Source of the DNA: an uncultured Opitutia bacterium
GTDB taxonomy: Bacteria; Verrucomicrobiota; Verrucomicrobiia; Opitutales; Opitutaceae
Assembly: GCA_903896015.1 (NCBI GenBank)
Contig: CAITWF010000016.1
Coordinates: 62,001 to 126,000, forward strand
Direction: 5' to 3'
DNA length: 64,000 nucleotides
Shown here: positions 46,908 through 55,982 of the stretch, one piece after another
Layout of the letters: each line of letters starts with the position of its first letter
Numbering within the stretch: position 1 is the stretch's first letter
Program-made: the position numbers and the translations under genes
The notes under the pieces: model-generated
Told to the model about the DNA's origin: nothing
Database searches by the model: none
Seen by the model: only the letters and a program-made list of their open reading frames with translations

Positions 46908-47933
46908 TCAGACGGGCTTCAAGACCGCCTTCACAATTTCCCCTGAGTGCATTTTCTCGAACGCCTCGTGCCAGCTTTCTAGCGCCCACACGCCGCCGAG
47001 CACCGGCCGCACGTCGAGCTGACCCGACGCCAGTAGCGCCAGCACGCGCTCCCAGATCGGCCAGTTGTGGCTGAAGCTGCCTTGCAGCGTGATGTTTTTC
47101 TGCACGAGCGGATCGAGGGAGAAATTCAACGGCTGCGGGCCCCAACCCACCTTGCTGATCCAGCCCGCGGGCCTCACGAGTTCCAGGGCAACCTTCAGCG
47201 CCGCGGAGGCGCCGGCCGCATCGATCACGCCGTCAACGCCGAGCCCATCGCGCGCGTGAGCCCATGCCGTCGCGTCACCGATAATCGTCTCGCAGCCGTA
47301 GGCCTTCGCGACGTCGAGCCGCGCTTTGTCGCGTTCGAGTCCCACGAGCGCGACCTCCGCACCCGCGAGCCGCGCCATCGCCGCGCACAAAATTCCAATC
47401 GGCCCCGGCCCGAGCACAATCACGCGATCTCCGGGCTTGATCCGCGAATTGTTCACGACCGCGTTGTAAGCCACGCAGCACGGTTCGGTCAGCGCGGCGT
47501 GCTCGATGGCCAAACCCTTCGGCACGCGATGGAGACAGCGGGCGGGCACGCGCGCGAATCGCGTCATCGCCCCATCGACGCCGTAGCCAAATCCTTTGCG
47601 CGTCGGATCCAGATTGTAGAGACCCGCGCGACTAAGCGGGCTGTTCACATCGATCACCGCCGCCGTTTCGCTCACGACGAGATCGCCCTCGCTCCAGCCC
47701 TTGACGCCCGCGCCCAACTCCGCGATGCGCCCGCCAAACTCGTGACCGAGCACCACCGGATAATTCACCTTCCAACTATGCGACGCCGTCCACTGGTGGA
47801 GATCGCTGCCGCAGACGCCGACCGCTTCGACCGCCAGTATCACATCATCGGGCCCCGGTTCGGGCCGCGCGAACTCACGCAACTCCACGCTGTGCGGCGC
47901 GGATGAGAAATTGACGACGGCAGGACTTTTCAT
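46908..47933 (-). CDS. Zinc-type alcohol dehydrogenase (MDR) lacking structural zinc cysteines
   Basis: 341 residues. The catalytic zinc site is present (VGVCGSDLHQW, LGHEFGG and Glu in HAALTEPCCV) and the Rossmann motif is VIVLGPGPIGILCAAM. The lobe that usually carries four structural-zinc cysteines reads AAVIDVNSPLSRAGLYNLDP with none, so the structural zinc is absent. The enzyme probably oxidises a polyol or sugar alcohol with NAD. It is second in the four-gene operon, following the HPS-like gene by 17 bases and abutting the SDR gene. The operon context suggests a sugar-acid or hexulose route. Confidence 0.9.
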   Translation of the reverse strand: MKSPAVVNFSSAPHSVELREFARPEPGPDDVILAVEAVGVCGSDLHQWTASHSWKVNYPVVLGHEFGGRIAELGAGVKGWSEGDLVVSETAAVIDVNSPLSRAGLYNLDPTRKGFGYGVDGAMTRFARVPARCLHRVPKGLAIEHAALTEPCCVAYNAVVNNSRIKPGDRVIVLGPGPIGILCAAMARLAGAEVALVGLERDKARLDVAKAYGCETIIGDATAWAHARDGLGVDGVIDAAGASAALKVALELVRPAGWISKVGWGPQPLNFSLDPLVQKNITLQGSFSHNWPIWERVLALLASGQLDVRPVLGGVWALESWHEAFEKMHSGEIVKAVLKPV

Positions 47934-47950
47934 CGGAAGAGTTAAACAAC

Positions 47951-48670
47951 TCAGCGGGAATTTTTCGCGCGCCCCACCGGCACATCGCCGTGGCCATGCA
48001 CACGCTCGCAGATAATCCGCAGCGTGCCTTCGAGGTTTCCGTCCGCGGTCCTGAACGCGTCCGCGTCAACCGCGAGCGGCGCCCCGATGACCACGAGGGG
48101 CGCGCCATACTCCGGCGTCCGCACGGCCTGCTCTAGCGTAAGCCCGCCCACCGCCTGCACCGGCACGTTCACCGCCGCGACGATCTCGCGCAATTGATCA
48201 AGCGGACTCGGCATGCGCCGGCCCGCCGCCGTGATTCCGCGCCGCTCGTCATAGCCGATATGGTGGATTACAAAGTCGCAGCCGAAGTCCTCGATCATCT
48301 TCGCACCGGCGACCATGTCGGGGCAGCCGAGGTTGTCGCCCATCACCTTCACACCTTGATCGCGGCCGGCTTTCACGACGCATTTCAACGTCTCCTCGTG
48401 CGCCCGGGCCATCACGACAACGTGCGTCGCGCCGGCCTTCGCCATCATCTCGGCCTCAAGGTAGCCGCCGTCCATGATCTTTAAATCGGCAACAATCGGC
48501 ACTCCCGGGAATCGCTCCCGCAACGCCCGCACGCCATACACGCCCTCCGCAAGGATGAACGGCGTGCCGGCTTCGAGCCAGTCGACGCCCGCGCGCCGGG
48601 CAAGCGCGGCGGTAGCCAGTCCTTCTTCAAGATTCGTGAGGTCGAGCGAAATCTGAACGATCGGCAACAT
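47951..48670 (-). CDS. HPS/KGPDC-family decarboxylase or aldolase (OMP-decarboxylase fold)
   Basis: 239 residues from MLPIVQISLDLTNLEEGL. The DxKxxD signature is present as PIVADLKIMDGGYLEAEMM. The fold is the (beta/alpha)8 barrel shared by 3-hexulose-6-phosphate synthase and 3-keto-L-gulonate-6-phosphate decarboxylase. Either reaction is possible: release of CO2 from a keto-gulonate phosphate, or aldol condensation of formaldehyde with ribulose phosphate. No 6-phospho-3-hexuloisomerase gene is adjacent, so I favour the decarboxylase side weakly. First gene of the minus-strand operon. Confidence 0.8.
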   Translation of the reverse strand: MLPIVQISLDLTNLEEGLATAALARRAGVDWLEAGTPFILAEGVYGVRALRERFPGVPIVADLKIMDGGYLEAEMMAKAGATHVVVMARAHEETLKCVVKAGRDQGVKVMGDNLGCPDMVAGAKMIEDFGCDFVIHHIGYDERRGITAAGRRMPSPLDQLREIVAAVNVPVQAVGGLTLEQAVRTPEYGAPLVVIGAPLAVDADAFRTADGNLEGTLRIICERVHGHGDVPVGRAKNSR

Positions 48671-48887
48671 GGGGTAAATGGGGTGCGTCACGATGACCGG
48701 CCCACACGAGCATCGTCAACGCGCGAGCGCGACGACCGGAAGCTTTGTCACAAGCTGGCGGGGCGAACTGTCCGAAAACGCCGCCCGTGTGCGATCTCCG
48801 AGGGTGCGACAGCATTTCTGGCCCCTCGGCCTCGGTGCTACGCAACCAAAGCCCCCCGCCCGCGTTAGGCCCACGATCCCCCTTCGC

Positions 48888-49421
48888 TTGATATTTACGC
48901 TCCCCCGTTTCCTCGCGCTCGCCGCCGCGCTCCTCCTCGCGGCGCCGCTGCGCGCGCACGACCCGGCGGAGAGTTGGACCGAGGTCGTCGTGCACGCCAA
49001 CGAAATGGAGCTGCTCGTCACGACCGCGCAGGTCAACGCGCTCAAGCTCATCGATCCGACGAACAAGATTCCGGTGCTCACCCAGGAAAATTTTTCGCAG
49101 CACCGCGCGCGACTGATCGAGGCGGGCGCGTCGCTGTTTACTGTTACTTCGATCAAGGCGCCGATGCGCCCGCGGAAAGTCGAAGTCCAGCTCACCGAGG
49201 AAAACGATGTCGTGTTTACGATCACCTACCCGCGGCCCGCTCCCGGCCTGCTGATCTTCAACGCGGCGTTTCTTAAAAAACTCGGCGAAGGCTTCGGCGG
49301 GATCATCGACGCCAGTGACACCGCCGGCCACCACCTCGGCTGGGACCAAATCTCATGGGAGAACACGTCGCTCGTTGTAATGCTGCCCGCGCCCGACGCG
49401 CCGCCGGCGAAGAAAGACTAA
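48888..49421 (+). CDS. Exported hypothetical protein
   Basis: About 177 residues if started at the TTG at 48888, which directly precedes a signal peptide (FLALAAALLLAAPLRAHD). No better start is present; a longer frame would run into the 5' end of the divergent gene. The mature part is a single beta-rich domain (ESWTEVVVHANEMELLVTTA, FTITYPRPAPGLLIFN) of no family I recognise. It stands 12 bases before the PL26-like gene and may share its transcript. The 217-base interval before it holds the divergent promoter region, but no clear -10/-35 pair was seen. Confidence 0.55.
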   Translation: MIFTLPRFLALAAALLLAAPLRAHDPAESWTEVVVHANEMELLVTTAQVNALKLIDPTNKIPVLTQENFSQHRARLIEAGASLFTVTSIKAPMRPRKVEVQLTEENDVVFTITYPRPAPGLLIFNAAFLKKLGEGFGGIIDASDTAGHHLGWDQISWENTSLVVMLPAPDAPPAKKD

Positions 49422-49433
49422 AGCTCCCGCACC

Positions 49434-52205
49434 ATGAAATTCGCCGCTGCTCTCTTGCTGTTGCCGCTTGCCGCGTTCGCGGCGGCGCCGGTCACGCTCA
49501 ACTGGCTCGGCGGCGTCGCGCCCGCAACGCCCTCGGGGGTGAGTTGGGGCGTGCCGTGGCCGAAGGGTGCCGTGCAGCCCAACACCGTTATGCATCTGGC
49601 GACTGCCAACGGACGTCGCCTCGAGTTGCAGACGTGGCCGCTTGCCTTCTGGCCCGACGGCTCCGTGAAGTGGACAGGCCACGCGTTTGTCACACCCTCG
49701 GCGCTCGCCGGCCCATTCACGATCACGCCCATGCCCGGCGCCGAGGAAGAGCGCGAGCCGCGCACCGAGATCAAATATTCCGAAGACGCCGACGCCTTCA
49801 CAATCGACACGAGCGCGGTCCGCGCGCGCCTCGCAAAACACGGCACCGCCATGATCGAATCACTGGTCGTTGGCGAGCGCACCGTGGCCCAAAACGGCAG
49901 ACTCATCCTCCAACTCGAAGATCGGTCGCGATCCGCCACAAACCGTGTGCTCCGCGAGGAAGATTTTGTGAGCCGCGTGGACTCCGTTTCGCTCGAACGC
50001 TCCGGCCCGATCATTGCCGTCGTCAAAATTACCGGCACGCACCAGTCACTCAACAGCGCGCGGACCCTGCTGCCCTTCGTCGTCCGACTCACATTTTTTG
50101 CGGGCAGCGGTGAGATCAATCTCACGCACACCTTCATCTTCGATGGAGAAGCCGAGAAGGATTTTATCAAGGGCCTCGGTCTTTCGTTCGCCGTGCCGTT
50201 CAAGGAGGAGCTGCAAAATCGCCACCTTCGTTTCAGTGGCGACGCCGATGGCATCTGGGTGCAGCCCGTGCGCATGCTGCCGGGCTATCGTTCGCAGACC
50301 GGCCAGCAAATTGGCGAGCTCTACGGCGATCACCTCGGCGGCCAGCGCATCCCGAATCTCGCCGACCTCGCACCGCAGGCGCGCAACGCGTTGCTCACCG
50401 TGCCGATTTGGTCCGACGCACGGCTCGTCCAAGCCGGGCCGAATAACTGGACGCTGGAGAAACGCACCGCCACGCCGGGCTCTTCCTGGTTGCACGTGAC
50501 CGATGGACATCGCGCGCGCGGCCTCGCGGTGCTCGCCGACGTCTCCGGCGGACTCGCGGTGGGCGTGAAGGATTTCTGGCAGAAGGCGCCCGCGTCGTTC
50601 GAGATCACGGGTGGCGCATCCGCCGTCGGCGAATTGAAAGTGTGGCTCTGGTCGCCCGAGGCCGCCGCGATGGATTTGCGGCGCTACGACGACATCGCGC
50701 ACGGGCTCTCGGTGAACTACGAGGACTGGAAACCCGGCTGGGGCACGCCCTACGGCATCGCCAACACTCACGATCTCACGCTGCGAGCGTTCGGCGCGAT
50801 CCCGCCGGATGATCAACTCGTCGCCCTCTCGCGCGCCAGCGCCGAGCCCCCGGTGCTCGTCTGCACGCCGGAATATTATCACGCGCAGCAGGCGCTCGGC
50901 CGCTGGAGCCTGCCCGACCGCTCCACGCCCGCGCTGCGCTGGGTCGAGGATCAGGTGGACACGTTCGTGAATTACTACCGCGATCAGGTCGACGAGCGCT
51001 CGTGGTATGGTTTTTGGAATTTTGGCGACATCATGCACAACTACGATTTCGGCCGCCACGAATGGCGCTACGATGTCGGCGGCTGGGCGTGGGCCAACAC
51101 CGAGCTGATGCCCGACATGCTGCTCTGGTATACGTTTCTGCGCACGGGCCGCGCCGATATTTTCCGCATGGCCGAGGCCATGACCCGTCACACGAGCGAG
51201 GTGGACAACTACCATATCGGACCGTTCTTCCCGCTGGGCTCGCGGCACAACGTCAACCATTGGGGCGACGGCTCGAAGCAACCGCGCGAGAGTCACGCGG
51301 GGCTCAAGCGCCAGTATTATTTTCTTTCCGGCGGCGACGGCCGGCTCGGCGATCTTTTGCACGACCAAATCGACGCCGATCTCACCTACGATTACGTCTC
51401 GCAGTTCAACGCCTCGCACTACGTGCCCAACGCGGATGGCACGCCGCGGCTGGATGTTCCCACCGGCGGCGGTCGCGGTGGTCCGGGCGGTCGCGGTGGA
51501 AAGGCAGCCCCGGCCGCGACGGCCGATGCCTCGCCCTCGCAACCGGGCCGCGGCGCTCGCATCATCCCCGCGCCGCGGCCGGAAAATTTCTCACCGCGTC
51601 CCACGGCCGCCGACCGCAAGCCTTTCACGCGCTTCGGACTCGAGTGGCTGTGCTACGCGCACAACTGGACGACCGAGTGGGAACGCGGTGGCGATCAATC
51701 GTGGCGTGGCCGGGTGGAGACCGACATGAAAGCGATGGCGACCAGCGTCGATGCCGACGGCAAGTTCCCGGGGCGGTATTTCGACGTCATCTTCGGCGGT
51801 CCCGAGAACATGAACGAGATGGAGCCGATGTATGACATCCCCGATTTCTGGAAGGCGTGGGCCAACACGAGCGAGTTCATCGGGCGCGAGGTCAACGGCG
51901 GCCAGATGACCGGCCCGCGCATGCTCGCCTACGCTGCGGAAAAAAAGCACAGCGCCGAGCTCGGCCGCCTTGCGTGGGAAAAATTGATCGGGCCGCCCGG
52001 CCAACTTCCCCCGCTCAACCAGCCGAAGCGCGTCACGGGTCCCAACCTCCTCAAGCCGGTCACCGACCCGTCGTTCCTCGGCGCGCCCGTCGGCTGGCAG
52101 CTCCACGGCGTCGCGAGCGTGCAATGGGCGCTCAACGCGATCGAGACGCTGGAGTTCGCGAAGCCGTGGATCGGCGAGTGGGAAAAAGGCTCCGCCACAA
52201 AATGA
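49434..52205 (+). CDS. PL26-like exo-rhamnogalacturonan lyase
   Basis: 923 residues with a signal peptide (MKFAAALLLLPLAAFAAAP). The sequence matches the YetA/PcRGLX-type family (exo-acting rhamnogalacturonan lyase, PL26) through an N-terminal beta domain and a helical catalytic part with RDQVDERSWYGFWNFGDIMH, HEWRYDVGGWAWANTEL and a His/Asn-rich block HNVNHWGDGSKQPRES. The family releases unsaturated galacturonosyl-rhamnose from rhamnogalacturonan-I ends. A Gly/Arg/Pro-rich segment (about residues 676-711) interrupts the domain. It is the first of the pectinase genes; the next gene overlaps by ATGA. Confidence 0.78.
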   Translation: MKFAAALLLLPLAAFAAAPVTLNWLGGVAPATPSGVSWGVPWPKGAVQPNTVMHLATANGRRLELQTWPLAFWPDGSVKWTGHAFVTPSALAGPFTITPMPGAEEEREPRTEIKYSEDADAFTIDTSAVRARLAKHGTAMIESLVVGERTVAQNGRLILQLEDRSRSATNRVLREEDFVSRVDSVSLERSGPIIAVVKITGTHQSLNSARTLLPFVVRLTFFAGSGEINLTHTFIFDGEAEKDFIKGLGLSFAVPFKEELQNRHLRFSGDADGIWVQPVRMLPGYRSQTGQQIGELYGDHLGGQRIPNLADLAPQARNALLTVPIWSDARLVQAGPNNWTLEKRTATPGSSWLHVTDGHRARGLAVLADVSGGLAVGVKDFWQKAPASFEITGGASAVGELKVWLWSPEAAAMDLRRYDDIAHGLSVNYEDWKPGWGTPYGIANTHDLTLRAFGAIPPDDQLVALSRASAEPPVLVCTPEYYHAQQALGRWSLPDRSTPALRWVEDQVDTFVNYYRDQVDERSWYGFWNFGDIMHNYDFGRHEWRYDVGGWAWANTELMPDMLLWYTFLRTGRADIFRMAEAMTRHTSEVDNYHIGPFFPLGSRHNVNHWGDGSKQPRESHAGLKRQYYFLSGGDGRLGDLLHDQIDADLTYDYVSQFNASHYVPNADGTPRLDVPTGGGRGGPGGRGGKAAPAATADASPSQPGRGARIIPAPRPENFSPRPTAADRKPFTRFGLEWLCYAHNWTTEWERGGDQSWRGRVETDMKAMATSVDADGKFPGRYFDVIFGGPENMNEMEPMYDIPDFWKAWANTSEFIGREVNGGQMTGPRMLAYAAEKKHSAELGRLAWEKLIGPPGQLPPLNQPKRVTGPNLLKPVTDPSFLGAPVGWQLHGVASVQWALNAIETLEFAKPWIGEWEKGSATK

Positions 52206-53296
52206 AAAGCTTACATCGCCAAATCTTCACGGCAGCCGCGCTGCTCGCGGTACTCGTGACGCGCCTCGCCGCACTCGAACGGCCCGATGTCACCTTCAAA
52301 ATTTTCCAGTTTCCCGCCGACAAGATCCCGCGCATCGATGGCGACGCTTCCGACTGGGCGATCGTGCCGGACAGCTACGCGATCGGAACCGATCAGCTCG
52401 TCGACGATTCGAGCCGGCACCAAAAATTCGATCCGAAGAATCTCAATGTCCGCGTGAAGGTCGGCTGGGTGAAGGGGCTCAACCGCCTCTATTTTCTCTA
52501 CGAGGCCGACGACAACTACTGGGACTTCTCCCAGCCCGGACTGCACAACGACACCTTCGAGATCGCCGTCGATGGTGACGCCTCCGGCGGTCCGTTCATC
52601 GATCGCTTTCATCCGAACAAGGACGTGATCGGCGACGCCGAAGCGTGGTTTTCATTTCACGGCGTGCACGCCCAGAACTACCACATCTTCACGCCGCACG
52701 TCGGCAAAGACTGGTGCATGGCCTGGGGCGCGCCCTCGTGGATCAAGGAGCTGCCGTGGGCCAACGCCGCGCAGAAATTCGATTTCAAGCCCGGCGAATC
52801 CGGCCACTACACGCTTGAGTTTTGGATCACACCGTTCGACTACGCGGGCGCGGAGGGCCCGTCGCGCGCCGTCGAGTCCGTGCTTCGCGAAAACAAAATC
52901 ATCAGCCTCGCGTGGGCCGTGATCGATTACGATGACGTCAACGCGAAGGGCTCATCCGGCTTCTGGAACCTCTCGCGCAAGCACACGTTTTACGGGCAGG
53001 CGTCGGAACTGTGCGCGTTCAAACTCATGCCGCTCGAGCCCGAACTCGCGCCCAAGCTGGATGCGCGCTGGACGTTCAAGGTGATCGACATGGGCCGCCG
53101 GCTCGTAGCGTTCCAAGACGCGTCCGTTGGAAAAATCACCGCGTGGAAATGGGACTTCGGCGACGGCGAGACGTCGACCGAGCAGCACCCGCTGCACACT
53201 TACGCGAAGCCCGGCCAGTACGTCGTCGTGCTCAATGTCGAGAGCTCCGACGGCACTTCGCGACGCGCGAAAATCTGGGACGTCGTCCTCCGTTAA
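52202..53296 (+). CDS. CBM9-like and PKD-domain exported protein
   Basis: 364 residues from the ATG inside the ATGA overlap with the PL26-like gene. Signal peptide (FTAAALLAVLVTRLAA). Residues about 30-255 resemble the family-9-type carbohydrate-binding fold (PRIDGDASDWAIVP, FEIAVDGDASGGPF, ESGHYTLEFWITPF). Residues about 280-360 are a PKD domain with the signature KWDFGDGETSTEQHPLHTY. No catalytic motif is visible, so it probably binds polysaccharide next to the enzymes. Translation is likely coupled to the lyase. Confidence 0.75.
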   Translation: MKSLHRQIFTAAALLAVLVTRLAALERPDVTFKIFQFPADKIPRIDGDASDWAIVPDSYAIGTDQLVDDSSRHQKFDPKNLNVRVKVGWVKGLNRLYFLYEADDNYWDFSQPGLHNDTFEIAVDGDASGGPFIDRFHPNKDVIGDAEAWFSFHGVHAQNYHIFTPHVGKDWCMAWGAPSWIKELPWANAAQKFDFKPGESGHYTLEFWITPFDYAGAEGPSRAVESVLRENKIISLAWAVIDYDDVNAKGSSGFWNLSRKHTFYGQASELCAFKLMPLEPELAPKLDARWTFKVIDMGRRLVAFQDASVGKITAWKWDFGDGETSTEQHPLHTYAKPGQYVVVLNVESSDGTSRRAKIWDVVLR

Positions 53297-53307
53297 TTCC
53301 CATTCGC

Positions 53308-55056
53308 ATGAAATACCCCGCCACCCTGCTCGCTCTCTGGATCGCAAGCACCCTCCCCGCCGCCGACTTTGACGTCCGAACATTCGGCGCCACGGGCGAC
53401 GGCAAAACCATCGACACCGCCGCCATCAACCAAGCGATCGACGCCGCCAGTGCCGCGGGCGGTGGCACCGTGCGTTTCCCGGCGGGCACCTACCTGAGTT
53501 TTTCGATCCATCTGAAAAGCCGCATCACCCTGCTACTCGATGCCGGCTGCACGATCGTCGCGGCGACGCCCGCGACCGGCGGTGGTACCTACGATCCCGC
53601 CGAGCCGAACGAATGGGGCGACAAACAATACCAAGATTTCGGCCACAGTCATTGGCACGACAGCCTGATCTGGGGTGAAAATCTAGAGGACGTTTCGATC
53701 ACCGGCGGCGGACGGATTTTCGGCAAGGGTCTCGTGCGCGGTGGGGGTGGTGGGGGCGGCCGAGGCGGTCGCGGTCCCCAAGGTCCAAATGGAACAATCG
53801 CTCCCGGCGAGGCGGTCGCCACGGCTCCCGCCACGGCAACTCCCACTCCAGCTCGCGGCCCGCAAACTCCTCCTCCCGCCGGGCGTGGCGGTGGCGGCGG
53901 ATTCGGCGGCGGCCCCGGCTCCGGCACCAAATCGATCGCGCTGAAGAATTGCCGCAACGTCACGCTCCGCGATTTCTCGATCCTCCAAGGCGGATGGTTC
54001 GGCATCCTCGCGACCGGCGTCGACAACTTCACGATCGACAATCTCAAAGTCGACACGAACCGCGACGGATTCGACCTCGACAACTGCCGCAACCTCCGCA
54101 TCTCGAATTGCAGTGTCAACGCGCCGAACGACGACGCCATCGTACTGAAAAGTTCCTACGCGCTGGGCGAACTGCGCTCCTGCGAAAACATCACAATCGA
54201 TGGCTGCCAGGTCAGTGGCTGGGATGTCGGTTCGTTCCTCGACGGCACCTACAAGACCACCCAGGACCGTGCGCCCGACCGCGATGGACCGACCGGCCGG
54301 ATCAAGTGCGGCACCGAGTCGAATGGCGGTTTCAAAAATATCGCGATCTCCAATTGCGTTTTCATCCGCAGCCGCGGCCTCGCCCTCGAGAGCGTCGATG
54401 GTGCGCTCATCGAGGACATCGCAATCTCAAACATCACGATGCGCGACCTCTCCAGCTCCGCAATTTTCCTGCGCCTCGGCAACCGCGCCCGCGGTCCCGA
54501 GGGCACTCCGATCGGCGCGCTCCGCCGCGTATCGATCAGCCATTTGGTCGCTTCGGGCGTCGATGCGCGCTACCCGATCATCATCGCCGGCCTCCCGGGC
54601 CACCCAATCGAGGACGTAGCGCTCTCCGACATCCGCGTCGTCTCGCGCGGCGGCCTCTCGCTCGACGACGCAGCCAAGCAGCCCGCCGATCTCGTGAACA
54701 CATTTTTTCTCCGCGGCCCCGGCCTCGCCGGCCCGCGCGATCCGTTCGCCCCGCCCGAACAGGAAAAAGGCTATCCCGAGCCGTCGATGTTCGGGCTCCT
54801 GCCCGCCTCCGGGATGTTCGTGCGGCACGCAAAAAATCTCACCGTCGATCAACTCGATGTGAGCTACGCCAAAGAAGACATGCGCCCCGCAATCGTTTTG
54901 ATTGACGTCGAAGGCATCCAGTTCACCAACGGGAAAGCCCAGCGAAGCGCCGGCACACCATTCTTCGCACTGCGCGGGGTGAAGGCTTTCTCGGCGCAAA
55001 ATTGCACCGGTCTCGCCAACACCCAGCGCGCGAACACTGAAAACGAATCGCTCTAA
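53308..55056 (+). CDS. GH28 polygalacturonase-type glycoside hydrolase
   Basis: 582 residues with a signal peptide (YPATLLALWIASTLPAAD). Begins with the right-handed beta-helix entry motif DVRTFGATGDGKTIDTAAIN. GH28 features: DTNRDGFDLDNC (NTD-like), APNDDAIVLKS (the DD pair) and GRIKCGTESNGG (RIK). The third conserved element (G-H-G) is less clear, reading as RSRGLAL. A Gly/Pro/Arg-rich insertion of about 60 residues (about 144-207) interrupts the fold. The enzyme should hydrolyse galacturonan or rhamnogalacturonan backbones. It starts 11 bases after the CBM9/PKD gene. Confidence 0.88.
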   Translation: MKYPATLLALWIASTLPAADFDVRTFGATGDGKTIDTAAINQAIDAASAAGGGTVRFPAGTYLSFSIHLKSRITLLLDAGCTIVAATPATGGGTYDPAEPNEWGDKQYQDFGHSHWHDSLIWGENLEDVSITGGGRIFGKGLVRGGGGGGGRGGRGPQGPNGTIAPGEAVATAPATATPTPARGPQTPPPAGRGGGGGFGGGPGSGTKSIALKNCRNVTLRDFSILQGGWFGILATGVDNFTIDNLKVDTNRDGFDLDNCRNLRISNCSVNAPNDDAIVLKSSYALGELRSCENITIDGCQVSGWDVGSFLDGTYKTTQDRAPDRDGPTGRIKCGTESNGGFKNIAISNCVFIRSRGLALESVDGALIEDIAISNITMRDLSSSAIFLRLGNRARGPEGTPIGALRRVSISHLVASGVDARYPIIIAGLPGHPIEDVALSDIRVVSRGGLSLDDAAKQPADLVNTFFLRGPGLAGPRDPFAPPEQEKGYPEPSMFGLLPASGMFVRHAKNLTVDQLDVSYAKEDMRPAIVLIDVEGIQFTNGKAQRSAGTPFFALRGVKAFSAQNCTGLANTQRANTENESL

Positions 55057-55061
55057 TCCGC

Positions 55062-55982
55062 ATGAAGCCGTTCACCTCCAGTTTGTTTTTCGCCGCGGCC
55101 TGCATGCAACTCGCCGCGTTTGCCGCAGAGCCGAGCGTCACGTTGAATGTCTGGCCCGGACTCCCGCCCGGCGACAAACCGAACCTCGGCGAAGAGAAAC
55201 ACGATCCGCAGGAGATGATTCGCGGCGTCGTCACGACCCCGACCATCGCCGTTTATCGGCCGGAAAAGGCGAAGGACAATGGTGCCGCGGTGCTGATCGC
55301 CCCGGGCGGGGGATTTTTCCAGCTCTCGATGGGCCACGAGGGCGCGGACGTGGCGGCGTGGCTCAACACTTTCGGCGTCACTGGCATCGTGTTGAAGTAT
55401 CGCATTCCCACCCGCGACGGCGTCGCACGCTCGCTGCCGATGACGCAGGATGCGCAGCGGGCCCTGAGCATCATCCGGTCGAGGGCGGCCGAATGGGGCC
55501 TCGATCCGAAGCGCATCGGCATCTGCGGATTCTCCGCAGGCGGCGAAGTCGCCGTAAATGTGCTGAGCAACCCAACCACGCGACTCTACCCGCCGATTGA
55601 TGAAATCGATCGCGCGGAAGTCCGTGCCGATTTCTCGCTCCTGATCTATGCCGGCGGCATTCTGAAGGCCGGCGTGCAACCGCCCGCCCTCAACGACGGC
55701 GTCGTGTTTACGAAGGACACACCGCCCGCGTTTCTCTCCGTCTCGCAAGACGACAAGGGTGCAGAGCAGACAGTCCTGCTCTATCTCGCATTCAAGCGTG
55801 CGGGCGTGCCCGCCGAGATGCATGTGTGGGGCGAGGGCGGCCACGGTTATGGCATTCGCCCGGGCACTGCACCGCACACAACATGGCCCGCGCGGGCGGC
55901 CGACTGGCTGAACGCACGCGGCCTGCTCAAACCCGCCGTCCCTTCTTCCGAAAAATCGGCCAACCCTCCGACCTCGCCGTGA
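55062..55982 (+). CDS. Exported alpha/beta-hydrolase, acetylesterase-like
   Basis: 306 residues with a signal peptide (LFFAAACMQLAAFAAE). Alpha/beta-hydrolase elements: the oxyanion region LIAPGGGFFQLSMGHEG, the nucleophile elbow GICGFSAGGEVA, and a C-terminal His in GEGGHGYGIRPG. These resemble bacterial acetyl-xylan esterase/BD-FAE type enzymes. It would remove acetyl or aryl esters from the cell-wall polymer. It lies five bases after the GH28 gene, and its stop overlaps the next start (GTGA). Confidence 0.85.
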   Translation: MKPFTSSLFFAAACMQLAAFAAEPSVTLNVWPGLPPGDKPNLGEEKHDPQEMIRGVVTTPTIAVYRPEKAKDNGAAVLIAPGGGFFQLSMGHEGADVAAWLNTFGVTGIVLKYRIPTRDGVARSLPMTQDAQRALSIIRSRAAEWGLDPKRIGICGFSAGGEVAVNVLSNPTTRLYPPIDEIDRAEVRADFSLLIYAGGILKAGVQPPALNDGVVFTKDTPPAFLSVSQDDKGAEQTVLLYLAFKRAGVPAEMHVWGEGGHGYGIRPGTAPHTTWPARAADWLNARGLLKPAVPSSEKSANPPTSP

